A stretch of DNA of 64,000 bases. It comes from Gordonia bronchialis DSM 43247. GTDB taxonomy: Bacteria > Actinomycetota > Actinomycetes > Mycobacteriales > Mycobacteriaceae. Positions 16,864 to 26,140 of the stretch are shown piece by piece. Position 1 is the stretch's first letter. Each line of letters begins with the position of its first letter. The position numbers and the translations under genes are program-made. The notes beneath the pieces are model-generated. The model had not been told where the DNA came from. It saw only the letters and a list, made by a program, of their open reading frames with translations, and did not search any database. The DNA is taken from the NCBI RefSeq assembly GCF_000024785.1, contig NC_013441.1:4712001-4776000 (forward strand), in the 5' to 3' direction.

Positions 16864-18699
16864 ATGGGCCACTACAAGAGCAACATGCGCGACCTCCAGT
16901 TCAACCTCTTCGAACTGTTCGAACTCGACAAGGTCCTGGAATCGGGCGAGTTCGGCGACCTTGATCACGAGACCGCCGTCGACATGCTGCGCGAGGTCAA
17001 GGCCCTGGCCGAGGGGCCCATCGCGGAGTCGTTCGTCGACGCCGACCGTAACCCGCCGGTCTTCGACCCCGAGACCCATTCGGTGACGATCCCCGAATCC
17101 TTCACCAAGTCCTACAACGCACTCATCGAGGGCGGCTGGGACAAGATCGGCATCGCCGACGAACTCGGCGGCCTGCCCGCTCCTCGCTCGCTCTACTGGG
17201 CGATCGGCGAGATGATCCTCGGTGCCAACCCGTCGGTGTTCATGTACGCCGCCGGCGCCGGCTTCGCCAACATCTTCTTCAACAACGGCACCGACGAGCA
17301 GAAGAAGTGGGCGGCAATCTGTTCCGAGCGCGGCTGGGGAGCCACCATGGTGCTCACCGAGCCCGACGCAGGTTCCGATGTGGGCGCCGGACGGACCAAG
17401 GCCACCCAGCAGGAAGACGGCTCCTGGCACATCGACGGCGTCAAGCGGTTCATCACCTCCGCCGACCAGGACATGACCGAGAACATCTTCCACCTCGTGC
17501 TCGCCCGTCCCGAAGGCGCCGGCCCGGGCACCAAGGGGCTCTCGCTGTTCTTCGTGCCGAAGTTCCACTTCGACTTCGAGACCGGCGAACTCGGCGAACG
17601 CAACGGCGTATTCGTCACCAACGTCGAACACAAGATGGGGCTCAAGGCGTCGGCCACCTGTGAGGTCACCTTCGGCCAGCACGGGACCCCGGCCAAGGGC
17701 TGGCTCGTCGGCGAGGTCCACAAGGGCATCGCGCAGATGTTCGAGGTCATCGAGCACGCCCGAATGATGGTGGGCACCAAGGCCATCTCCACCCTTTCCA
17801 CCGGCTACCTCAATGCGCTCGATTACGCCAAGGAGCGTGTCCAGGGCGCCGACATGACCCAGATGACCGACAAGTCCGCACCGCGCGTGACCATCACCCA
17901 CCACCCGGATGTGCGTCGCTCGCTGATGACCCAGAAGGCCTACGCCGAGGGCCTGCGCGCGATCTACCTGTACACCGCGTCGCACCAGGATGTCGCTGCC
18001 GCACAGATCGTCTCCGGCGCCGACGCCTCGATGGCCCACCGTGTCAACGATCTGCTCCTGCCGATCGTCAAGGGCGTCGGCTCCGAGCGGGCCTACGCCA
18101 ACCTCGGCCACGAGTCGCTGCAGACCCTGGGCGGGTCGGGCTTCCTGCAGGACTACCCGATCGAGCAGTACATCCGCGACTCCAAGATCGACTCCCTCTA
18201 CGAGGGCACCACGGCCATCCAGGCGCAGGACTTCTTCTTCCGCAAGATCATCCGCGACAAGGGCCAGGCCCTCGCACACGTCGCCGGGCAGATCCAGTCG
18301 TTCATCGACTCCGAGGCAGGCAACGGTCGGCTCAAGGCCGAGCGTCAGCTACTGAAGACCGCGCTCGATGACGTGCAGGCGATGGCGGCCTCGCTGACCA
18401 CCAATCTGATGGCAGCACAAGAGGATTCCAAGGAGCTCTACAAGGTGGGGCTCGGCTCCGTCCGCTTCCTCATGAGCGTCGGCGACCTGCTCATCGGCTG
18501 GTTGCTGCTGCGTCAGGCGCAGATTGCGCTCGGCAAGCTCGACGAGGGTGCGACCGGCGACGACAAGGCCTTCTACGATGGCAAGGTCGCCGTGGCGAGC
18601 TTCTTCGCGAAGAACATGCTGCCGCTGCTCACCTCCATCCGCGTCACCGTCGAGAACGTTGACAACGACATCATGGAACTCGACGAGGCGTCCTTCTGA
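16864..18699 (+). CDS. fadE5: acyl-CoA dehydrogenase FadE5
   Basis: A 611-residue acyl-CoA dehydrogenase, the same length as M. tuberculosis FadE5 (Rv0244c) and colinear with it from [19 protein letters not shown] to MELDEASF. Key segments are [48 protein letters not shown] and the catalytic [20 protein letters not shown]. FadE5 has an extended C-terminal domain and oxidises a broad range of long- and medium-chain acyl-CoA in beta-oxidation, with FAD as cofactor. An AGGA ribosome site precedes the ATG. Two palindromic operators lie upstream. The final codons are copied twice more downstream in a 68-bp tandem repeat that does not alter the protein. Confidence 0.95.
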   Translation: MGHYKSNMRDLQFNLFELFELDKVLESGEFGDLDHETAVDMLREVKALAEGPIAESFVDADRNPPVFDPETHSVTIPESFTKSYNALIEGGWDKIGIADELGGLPAPRSLYWAIGEMILGANPSVFMYAAGAGFANIFFNNGTDEQKKWAAICSERGWGATMVLTEPDAGSDVGAGRTKATQQEDGSWHIDGVKRFITSADQDMTENIFHLVLARPEGAGPGTKGLSLFFVPKFHFDFETGELGERNGVFVTNVEHKMGLKASATCEVTFGQHGTPAKGWLVGEVHKGIAQMFEVIEHARMMVGTKAISTLSTGYLNALDYAKERVQGADMTQMTDKSAPRVTITHHPDVRRSLMTQKAYAEGLRAIYLYTASHQDVAAAQIVSGADASMAHRVNDLLLPIVKGVGSERAYANLGHESLQTLGGSGFLQDYPIEQYIRDSKIDSLYEGTTAIQAQDFFFRKIIRDKGQALAHVAGQIQSFIDSEAGNGRLKAERQLLKTALDDVQAMAASLTTNLMAAQEDSKELYKVGLGSVRFLMSVGDLLIGWLLLRQAQIALGKLDEGATGDDKAFYDGKVAVASFFAKNMLPLLTSIRVTVENVDNDIMELDEASF

Positions 18700-18835
18700 G
18701 ACAGACGAACCACACGGAAGTCCGCCCGCCGAGGGACATCATGGAACTCGACGAGGCGTCCTTCTGAGACAGACGAACCACACGGAAGTCCGCCCGCCGA
18801 GGGACATCATGGAACTCGACGAGGCGTCCTTCTGA
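18667..18835. repeat. 68-bp tandem duplication of the fadE5 3' end
   Basis: A unit starting GACATCATGGAACTCGACGA repeats at 18667, 18735 and 18803 with a 68-bp period, giving about 2.5 identical copies. Each copy carries the last ten fadE5 codons and stop. Confidence 0.92.
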
Positions 18836-18850
18836 TCTGACAGTTCACCG

Positions 18851-18886
18851 AAATCCCCACCCGCGCCCCGGCGTAGGTGGGGATTT
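18851..18886. terminator. fadE5 terminator hairpin
   Basis: AAATCCCCACC (18851-18861) pairs with GGTGGGGATTT (18876-18886) around a 14-nt loop, just after the tandem repeat. Confidence 0.75.
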
Positions 18887-18976
18887 CGTCGTTCTCGGCG
18901 TCTCAATTCGAGACTGCGATCGGGCCGCCAGGTTCTACGCTCGGAACAGGTATCCGTACCGAAACGAGGCATCCCG

Positions 18977-20054
18977 ATGAAGGCACTGGTGTATCACGGC
19001 CCCGGCGAGAAGAGCTGGGAGGACGTACCCGACCCCAAGATCAGTGAACCCCACCGACATCGTCGTCAAGATGGACACGACGACCATCTGCGGTACCGAC
19101 CTGCACATCCTCAAGGGCGACGTGCCCGCCGTGACACCGGGCCGCATCCTCGGCCATGAAGGGGTAGGCACCATCACCGAGGTCGGCGGCGCGGTGACCA
19201 CCCTCGCCGTCGGCGACCAGGTGATCCTTTCGTGTGTGTCCGCCTGCGGGAAGTGCAACTTCTGCAAGCAGGGAGTGTTCTCGCATTGCCTGGGAAGTGA
19301 AGGCGCCGAGGGCATCGGCTGGATCTTCGGACACCTCATCGACGGCACTCAGGTCGAGTTCGTCCGGGTTCCCTACGCGGAGACGTCGGTGTACAAGCTG
19401 CCGTCGTCGGTCACCCCGGAGCAGGGGGTGCTGCTCTCCGACATCCTGCCCACCGGACATGAGATCGGAGTCCGCTACGGACAGGTCAAGGCCGGCGACG
19501 TGGTGGCCGTCGTCGGCACGGGCCCGGTCGGTCTGGCCGCCATCGCGACTGCCGGACTGTACGGCCCCAGCCGCGTCATCGCGATCGATCTCGACGCGAA
19601 CCGCATCGAGCAGGCCAAGAAGTTCGGCGCCACCGACGGCGTCCTCTCCTCGGCCGACGACTGGCGTGATCAGGTGATGGCCATGACCGACGGACTCGGC
19701 GTCGACGTCGCGATCGAGGCCGTCGGCATCCCGGACACGTTCCAGATGTGCCTCGACGTCGTGCGGCCGGCCGGACATGTCGCCAACGTCGGCGTGCACG
19801 GCAAACCCGTCGAACTCGCGTTGCAGGATCTGTGGATCAGCAACATCGTGATGTCGATGGGACTGGTCAACACCAACACCACCGACACACTGCTGAAACT
19901 GGTGGCGCAGGGCCGCATCGCGCCCGACGGTTTCATCAGCCACCGGTTCTCACTGTCGGAGATCATCGACGCCTACGACGTCTTCGGTCGCGCGGCAGAG
20001 ACCAAGGCGCTCAAGGTGATTCTCAACGCGCGTGATGTCTCGCGTTCCGGGTGA
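18977..20054 (+). pseudogene. zinc alcohol dehydrogenase with a +1 frameshift near the N-terminus
   Basis: Joining two frames gives a complete medium-chain zinc dehydrogenase of about 358 residues. The first 20 codons (MKALVYHGPGEKSWEDVPDP) are in one frame and the rest (DIVVKMDTTTICGTDLHIL onward) in another. The break is explained by one extra C in the CCCC run at 19049-19052. The body has catalytic-zinc ligands (CGTD, GHEGVG), the four-cysteine structural zinc loop (CVSACGKCNFCKQG) and the NAD-binding GTGPVGLAA motif. It would oxidise a primary alcohol or reduce an aldehyde. Everything after residue 24 is intact, so either a recent mutation or a consensus error is possible. A shortened product from ATG 19044 would lack the first strand. 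Confidence 0.85.
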
Positions 20055-20092
20055 TCCCATGCTCGGATTCCCGGCATGACGTCACGCGGACA

Positions 20093-20803
20093 CTAACTGA
20101 TCACTGTCAGACAGTATGTGATCTGTGGCGGCTTGTCGTAGGTCAAGTCTTGTTGTCCGACTGCGCAGTCGCGCAACCCGGATTCGCGCGACTCCACTCG
20201 GACTGCCACGTAGGAGCTGCCCGTCGGCGAGCCACCGCACGGGATTTCTTTGATATCGGCCAGTGATCCCGTAGCGCTGCTCAACGGCCACTCGTAGCAC
20301 TTACCGGCCGCCATTTCCCGCACCAGACACAGGGTCTTCGTGCCATCACCGGTGCCATGGAAGTAGAGGTAGTCGTAGCCGCCACATCCGGCTCGACTGT
20401 CGGCCTTGCTTGCCACGGAGAAGTGGAAATCGCTAGTGCCACAATCAATTTTCTTGGGCTTGACGTCATTGCCTGTCGTCCGTTCGACGCGCACGCAATC
20501 GCCGATCGCGACGTCGTCGGAATCACTCACGTTGTCCTTGGTGGCAAAGACCGCCAGAGCGATGACGCCCGCCACGATCAGCACGCCGATGACGCCGAAC
20601 ACGCCCAGCAGGATCCAGAGCCACTTCAGACTGCTTTTCTTGGGCGGCGGGGTGAAGCCGCCCGCCGGATAGGCGGGGTACGGCGACTGGCCCGGCTGAT
20701 ACGGCTGGCCCTGCTGGTAAGGCTGGCCCGCCTGGTACGGCTGGCCTGTTTGATAGGGATCGTGAGGCTGCTGGCCACCTGGGTATGGCGGAGGGTTCGT
20801 CAT
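20093..20803 (-). CDS. Pro/Gln/Tyr-rich single-pass membrane protein, LppU-like
   Basis: A 236-residue protein. The cytoplasmic N-terminus is a low-complexity PYQ/GQP repeat (MTNPPPYPGGQQPHDPYQTG and onward). One membrane helix follows (WLWILLGVFGVIGVLIVAGVIAL), then an extracytoplasmic domain of about 140 residues. That domain has six or more cysteines in a pattern like LppU/SCO3897-type proteins (IGDCVRVE, IDCGTSDFHF, GCGGYDYLYF, LCLV, GKCYEWP, ITYCLTV). The function is unknown. It has a close paralogue at 45252-45968, nearly identical in the first 180 bp and divergent in the extracellular domain. The two paralogues bracket the accessory region in direct orientation. Confidence 0.8.
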   Translation of the reverse strand: MTNPPPYPGGQQPHDPYQTGQPYQAGQPYQQGQPYQPGQSPYPAYPAGGFTPPPKKSSLKWLWILLGVFGVIGVLIVAGVIALAVFATKDNVSDSDDVAIGDCVRVERTTGNDVKPKKIDCGTSDFHFSVASKADSRAGCGGYDYLYFHGTGDGTKTLCLVREMAAGKCYEWPLSSATGSLADIKEIPCGGSPTGSSYVAVRVESRESGLRDCAVGQQDLTYDKPPQITYCLTVIS

Positions 20804-20933
20804 GAATGGTCATGCTACTGCCGTCATCCCGTGCTGAGGCGTAGGTGTCTGATCGTTGCCCACGCGCGAGTCGAACATGCCCGGTAGAACACCGGGGACA
20901 GTCACTTCCAAGTGATTCTCACCGCGTGACCGG

Positions 20934-22175
20934 CTACCGGTAGCAGGCCCGCCACCCCTGTGTGCGCAGGACCGTGACATCGCAGTACGTCGCCTGCGGA
21001 TAGTAGGGGCCCATGGTGAGGACGGGATTCGCTCCGGGCGCCTGGCCGGCCTGCACCGAAGACGGGTAGAAAGCCGACGACGGCAACATGTTTCGCAGAA
21101 AGACCACCTTGGTCGCAACGCTGGTGTCACCCCATCCGATGACCGTCACCGTCGGATCCGACGACGCGGTCATGTCCCGTGCGGCAGCGACCACGTAGGT
21201 ATAGAAGCCGTCGGCGTCGAGGCGGGTCTGGAAGTCCGCCGCGCAGGCGACCACCGGATACGGGCTGACCGTGTCGTTCTGGCACATCGACCAATACCGC
21301 AGTGCCACACCGCCTTGCGCGGGCGATGCGCCCCTGCGGGTGTCGGGATAGCTCGGCGCCTTGCCGCGAATCACCGCAACCCGTCCGGGACGGTAGCTCA
21401 AGCCCGCACCGATGTACTTGTTGTCGCCGTTGGGAAACAGGCCCGACGTCGAGCGCGGGTTGACGAAAGTGGCCTCCGGAGTGCCGGCCGGGAAGGAGCC
21501 CGACGCGGCACCACCGATGGCACGATCAAACACCGCCGTCATCGCGGCCGCGACCGGGCCGGAGTAGTTGCGCGGGTTGAACGGCACCTCGCACGGCGGC
21601 AGGCGAACGTCCCTACCGCCGAGGTGCAGCGTGACCGTGGGTAGGTGGACGCCACCGCTGAGCGAGGCCGGGTCGTCTGGCACGTAGACCCGGACGATCA
21701 GGAACCCGACGGGCACACGCTGCTTACCGGCCGGCGGGAGTCCGCGAATCTCGTTGCGCGAGTGGTCTGCCGGACGATTCACCACTGTCGCCTGCCACGA
21801 ACCCCCAGTCGTCGCACCCGCGATCGCAAACGGGTTGACGCCGGATGTGGGCCGAATCTGATTGTCCCGCAACGTGTCCACCGTATTGAAGTCGGTGCCG
21901 TAGGTGTTGAGCGAGAAATAGCGGGCGCTGGGATAGCGGCCGGCCAGGGAGATCGAGTCCCCCGCGCCGAGCGCGTACGGCAGCACCCAGTAGGTGGCGT
22001 TCACATCCGGAAAGGCGACGTTGAGATCGTCGCGGTTGGACATGATCTGCCATGCACATGCCGGGCCGGGCGCGGTACCCTGCGGGACGGGCACCGCACG
22101 AGCAGCCGACGACGCCAAAGCGGCGACCGCCACCACCGCCGACAATACGAAAAGCAACCGCAAGAGTGCCTTCAT
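20934..22175 (-). CDS. secreted protein of unknown function
   Basis: A 413-residue exported protein. It has a Sec-type signal peptide (MKALLRLLFVLSAVVAVAALASSAARAVP, cleavage near ARA) and a mature part with a few cysteines. Segments such as NVAFPDVNATYWVLPYALGAGDSISLAGRYPSARYFSLNTYGTD suggest a beta-rich fold. I do not recognise a family or catalytic motif. Length, signal peptide and codon use support a real gene. The start is only 57 bp from the left end of the Tn7-like element, so transposon insertion may have removed its native promoter. Confidence 0.75.
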   Translation of the reverse strand: MKALLRLLFVLSAVVAVAALASSAARAVPVPQGTAPGPACAWQIMSNRDDLNVAFPDVNATYWVLPYALGAGDSISLAGRYPSARYFSLNTYGTDFNTVDTLRDNQIRPTSGVNPFAIAGATTGGSWQATVVNRPADHSRNEIRGLPPAGKQRVPVGFLIVRVYVPDDPASLSGGVHLPTVTLHLGGRDVRLPPCEVPFNPRNYSGPVAAAMTAVFDRAIGGAASGSFPAGTPEATFVNPRSTSGLFPNGDNKYIGAGLSYRPGRVAVIRGKAPSYPDTRRGASPAQGGVALRYWSMCQNDTVSPYPVVACAADFQTRLDADGFYTYVVAAARDMTASSDPTVTVIGWGDTSVATKVVFLRNMLPSSAFYPSSVQAGQAPGANPVLTMGPYYPQATYCDVTVLRTQGWRACYR

Positions 22176-22231
22176 CAGAGGATTGTCGCCGTCGGCGGCA
22201 GCCCTGGTGGCCGTGTAGGTTCTCGCGATCG

Positions 22232-22298
22232 GTGTCAGTTTCTCAATTTCGTGTCAGTTGTCTGTCAGCGGCGTGTTGGTTTCTCATTTTCGTGTCAG
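22232..22298. mobile_element. left end of the Tn7-like element: repeated TnsB-type binding sites
   Basis: Two near-identical 19-mers, TTTCTCAATTTCGTGTCAG (22239-22257) and TTTCTCATTTTCGTGTCAG (22280-22298), lie 41 bp apart. Further TGTCAG units occur around them (22233, 22263). Arrays of about 20-bp sites at the end next to tnsA are typical of Tn7-like transposon ends. The exact terminal base was not determined; it is probably near 22230. Confidence 0.65.
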
Positions 22299-22317
22299 CA
22301 CGAGTGAAGCTATGTAG

Positions 22318-23025
22318 GTGCCGCGAAGCGGTGAGGTCGAGGTCAGGTACGTGCAGGGCAACGGTGGTCCTGTCGCGACGACGGTCGCCGCCGCGGATCC
22401 GCTACGAATAGTGCGCGGTTTGCCGGTTCGACGAGTGCGAAGTCATCCTCGACGGAGGCATTACGCGGGCTGGTTCTGGTCAGCGACCAATCGTGACCAC
22501 GTGCTCTACGAGAGCCGGTTGGAGCTCGATCGGCTGTGGTTGGCCGACTTCGCTCCGGGGGTAATCCGGATGGCGGCGCAACCGATGTGGATGTGCGGCT
22601 CGGACGGGACGAGCACACGTAGGCACGTTCCCGACATGCTTCTCGAACATGCTGATGGTGGGTTCACGGTCGTGGACGTCAAACCGGAAGAGTTCGCCCG
22701 CCGCGAGGAGGCGGCGCAGGTATTCGCCTGGACTGGGCGGGTGTGCGCCTCGCGGGGTTGGTCGTACGAGGTGTGGACAGGCGCGGACCCGGTGGTGCTG
22801 GCGAATATCCGGACCATTGGCGCCGCGCGCAGAACGGGCTCGATAGATACCACGACCGTGGCGTGCATCGAGGCGGTCGCCGTGACCGGAATGACGATCG
22901 ACGAGGTGGTCGCGGCCGCAGACACGCAGCGGGGCCGCATCGCTGTGCTGGCGAAGTTGTGGTTCAGGTCGTGGACGGCGGATCTTACGGTACCGCTGTC
23001 CGGGCAAACGGTCTTGACCTGGTGA
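22318..23025 (+). CDS. tnsA: TnsA-like transposon endonuclease
   Basis: A 235-residue protein with the N-terminal endonuclease fold of TnsA. The catalytic residues fit the Glu in DHVLYESRLELDRLW, the Asp in RRHVPDMLLEH and the Lys in FTVVDVKPEEFA, the E-D-(V)K pattern of restriction-like nucleases. In Tn7-like elements TnsA cuts the 5' ends of the transposon while TnsB cuts the 3' ends, which allows cut-and-paste movement. The gene follows the left-end repeats and precedes tnsB by 12 bp. Similar TnsA-TnsB-TnsC-TniQ sets occur in actinobacteria, and the target choice here is unknown. Confidence 0.85.
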   Translation: MPRSGEVEVRYVQGNGGPVATTVAAADPLRIVRGLPVRRVRSHPRRRHYAGWFWSATNRDHVLYESRLELDRLWLADFAPGVIRMAAQPMWMCGSDGTSTRRHVPDMLLEHADGGFTVVDVKPEEFARREEAAQVFAWTGRVCASRGWSYEVWTGADPVVLANIRTIGAARRTGSIDTTTVACIEAVAVTGMTIDEVVAAADTQRGRIAVLAKLWFRSWTADLTVPLSGQTVLTW

Positions 23026-23037
23026 GAGGACGACTTT

Positions 23038-25084
23038 ATGACAGAAATCCTCGATCTCCGTCCTGGGATTCGGGTCTGGTTCGGGGGCGCCTCGTGGGAG
23101 GTCGTCGCCCTCTATGGTCTTGAGGTGACGCTCCGGTCAGGGCCGTCGTTGCAAAGGGTCGCGGTCACCGAAATCGCTGCCACGCTGTGGCAATGGCCCA
23201 TAAGGACGACTCCTTCGATCCCACAGCGGTGGTGCTGTCGTCGCTGACGACGTCGCAGCGCCACAAGCTCGACGTCCGAGCCGGGCACGTGCGCAGCGCG
23301 CTCGCCGCGGTCAACGATGACGGGACCAACCTGGAGTCGGTGCTAGCGGCCAAGGCGAAGGAACTGGATGTCTCGGTGCGCACGCTCTACCGCTGGATCG
23401 CGGCTTCCGGGCATCGGGGGTCGCCGGGTTGGCCGACACCCGCATTCGCAGCCGATATGCAGTCGGCGTGGACCCGCGGTGGGACGCGACGTGTCTTCAG
23501 GTGCTGGACGACTATGTCGAGGCATCCACGCCGACCATGGGAGATGTCATCGACGCGGTTGTCCGCAAGTTGGAGGCAAGCTTCGGCCCGGGAACGGTGC
23601 CGCTGCCCAGTAAAGCCACTGCTTACCGGCGTCTGAAGGTGCTGGCGAAGGGACGGCATGCGTTCGGCAGTGCAAAGGGACGGCGGTCGGTGGCCGATCG
23701 TCCGACCGGTGTGTTCGGTCGGCTCCGTGCCACCCGGCCCGGCGAGTACGTGGTGCTCGACACCACGCCGCTGGATGTGTTTGCGATGGAGCCGATCACG
23801 ATGCGCTGGGTCGGGGTGGAGTTGACGGTGGCTATGGACCTGTTCACCCGCTGCGTGCTCGGACTGCGGTTGACCCCGGTGTCGACGAAAGCGCAGGACG
23901 TCGCGAACGTGCTCCACCAATGCATCACCCCAGACCGCCAGCGGGACGACGGCGGGTGGCCGTATCACGGGTTCCGCGGAATCTGCTCGTCGGCACCGAG
24001 GAACCCGACGGCGTCTCCCAGCAGCGGGTCGGCGACCTCCCTGCCTGTTTACCGGAGGCGATCGTGGTCGATCACGGCAAGCAGTACCTGTCCGATCACG
24101 TGATCGGGGTCTGCGCGCGGCTCGGGATCACGGTCCAGCCGGCGATCCCGCACAAGCCGACCGACAAGCCCACGGTCGAGAGATTTTTCCGCACGCTACG
24201 CGAATCCGTGCTCCAGCACCTGCCCGCCTACAAGGGCCCGGATGTGTACTCCCGCGGAAAAGACGTCGAGGACAAGGCATTCTACTACGTCAGCGAACTC
24301 GAGCAGATCATCCGCGAGTGGGTCGGGTCGGTGTATCACCGCACCCAAGCACGACGGGTTGTGTGTGCCGGAGATCCCGCGGGCCGAGTTCTGCCCGGCC
24401 GAGATGTTCGAGATCGGGGTCGCGAAATTCGGGTGCCTGCTGTTACCGAGCAGCCCGGACTTGGCGTACGAGTTCCTCGATGTGCGGTGGCGGATGATCC
24501 ACCACTACGGGGTGGAGGTCGACGGGCTGCGCTACGACGGTGCCGGGCTGAACCTGTATCGCGGCACCCGGTCCCCGTACGGCGGTGTGCACGCCGGTAA
24601 GTGGCCGATCTTCGTCGACTCCCACGACGTCCGGCACGCCTACTTCCAAGATCCGGACACCAACGCCTGGCACCAACTGGTGTGGGAACACGGGGCGTGC
24701 CTGAACCAGCCGTTCAGCGCCGATGCCGTCGACTACGCCAAACGCGTCAGCATCCGCGAGCACCGCCACCTCGATCCGCACCGCGCCGTGCAGGACCTGC
24801 TGCTCGCGTGGAGCCGGGAGGAAGTCGAGACCCGCCGCGACCGCAGCCTGGCCCGGCGGCTCAGCGCGCAGCGGCCCACCCTCGACGGCGAACGGACGTC
24901 CGGTGCCGCGCCGGACGGCGAATCCGTGCGGGAGGACGCGTCGCTGCCCGGGGTCATCGATCTGCTCGAGCACCTCGCCCAACGCTCGACGAGCCCGGTC
25001 GAGCTTCCCGACGACCTGGACGTGTTCGAGCAGTACTACGCGCAGCGGCCGGACGAGGAGGTATTCGGGGTGTTCGACGAGTGA
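23038..25084 (+). pseudogene. tnsB: TnsB/TniA-like DDE transposase with four frameshifts
   Basis: Stitched across four frame changes, the gene gives a transposase of about 680 residues, normal for TnsB/TniA. It has an N-terminal SH3-like part (MTEILDLRPGIRVWFGGASW), helix-turn-helix (LDVSVRTLYRWIAA), and an integrase core with the first Asp in EYVVLDTTPLDVF, second in IVVDHGKQYLSDH and Glu in PTVERFFRTLRESV. A Mu-type C-terminal beta-barrel ends the protein. Breaks map to CCC at 23197-23199 (one base short), GGGGG at 23416-23420 (short), GGG at 23969-23971 (short) and CCC at 24344-24346 (one extra). All are single-base changes in G/C runs. Decay or consensus error are both possible. Its stop overlaps the tnsC start (GTGA). 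Confidence 0.88.
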
Positions 25085-25483
25085 ACCGATGGGCACGATG
25101 GTTGGCGGACAACGGCACCGCCCGCTACCAACTCTCCCGCAAGAAGGGATGGGATGCGTTCGTGCACTCCGCACCGCGCGAGTCGTTCGACGTCCTCACC
25201 CGCACCGAAATGACCCGGCTCAGCGGTGAGGAACGGGAGGACTACAACGAGGCCCGGATGGTGTGGAACGCGAACCTGCCGACGATCAAGACCAGCCAGC
25301 TGACCGCCGCGTACTCGGTGATCGATCAGGTCCTGGCCTCCGGGCGGCGGGACGGGGACAAGCTGCGCGGGTCGGTGGTGATCGACGCCGAACCCGGTTT
25401 GGGGAAGACGACCATCGCCACCCGGTACGCCCGCGACTTCCACCGCCGCGCCTACCGCCGGGAGGGCCCGGTCACCTTAGGTG
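25081..25483 (+). pseudogene. tnsC: TnsC/TniB-like ATPase, 5' fragment
   Basis: The GTG at 25081 overlaps the tnsB stop. The first 132 codons encode the N-terminus of a TnsC/TniB AAA+ ATPase, including Walker A (DAEPGLGKTTIATRYA). The frame then runs into inserted DNA after RRAYRREGPVT at about 25480. The missing remainder resumes at about 27727, so the gene was split by roughly 2.25 kb of IS remnants and the repeat module. TnsC-type proteins bridge the target selector (TniQ) and the transposase and would not work when split. Confidence 0.85.
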
Positions 25484-25960
25484 GCTCTCCGCATTTGAGC
25501 GGGGCGTGTGCTGATTTCATGCTGCTGGTCTCTGCCCTCGGGTGAGGGCGATGTGGACCATGATGCGCCTTCGGTAGTTGTCCATGTTGGTGAAGCCGCA
25601 TCCGACACGCTTGGTTTGCTTGATGATCCGGTTGAAGCCCTCGGTGCGGGCGTTGGTCACGTCCTCGGTGAGCGCGACGAGCACCGCTGGCCACCAGGTG
25701 TCGATCGTGGTCGCCAGGCGGCTGGTTTCCTCCATGTCGGCGCGGGCGGCGGCGTCGTAGAAGTCGTACAGCCTGCGCCGGATCTGGTGCGGCTGGTGTT
25801 CGGCCAGCAGCAGGCGCAGGCGTTCCTTGACGGCATGCGCGGCGGCCGTGCAGTTGCCGGGTGATCCGTTGACGGACCTGGGTGACCATGAGGTTGGCGA
25901 GGGCGACGAGATGCCACTTGTCGACTGCGATCCGCGCGTCCGGCAGGGCGGTGCGGATCG
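25484..25960 (-). pseudogene. ISL3-family transposase remnant (copy next to module A)
   Basis: Minus-strand fragments in two frames encode the C-terminal half of an ISL3-type transposase. One frame has ALPDARIAVDKWHLVALANLM and ITRQLHGRR; after a frameshift the other has ALTEDVTNARTEGFNRIIKQ, ending TNMDNYRRRIMVHIALTRG. The outer edge (GGTGGCTCTCCGCATTTGAG at 25481-25500) looks like an ISL3 terminal repeat and marks the insertion point in tnsC. The N-terminal half is missing, cut off at 25960 where the 1.5-kb module begins. Confidence 0.8.
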
Positions 25961-25961
25961 A

Positions 25962-26090
25962 TCCCGGATCGACAGGTACAACAGCGCCCGCCCGCACACC
26001 CGCCTCGGCAACGCCCCACCCGCCGAGTACGAGGCAGCGCACTGCGCTGAGCCCACCAAGTCATCGCGACCGGCAATGACACCTGCATAG
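25962..26090 (+). pseudogene. IS3-family transposase OrfB, C-terminal tail (copy A)
   Basis: About 40 codons encode IDRYNSARPHTRLGNAPPAEYE and a short basic tail to TAG. The motif YNxxRPHxxLGxxxPAEYE is the conserved end of IS3-group OrfB integrases. The catalytic core is absent. The same tail begins copy B of the module. Confidence 0.85.
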
Positions 26091-26140
26091 ACGTGGCATC
26101 AACGCGTAGATGTTTCAGTTTCTTCTGTGCTGGGGCTGTG

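Noticed and set aside
16657..18279. 540-residue open frame antisense to fadE5
   Set aside because: Shadow of the fadE5 codon pattern, with no start context or recognisable domain.
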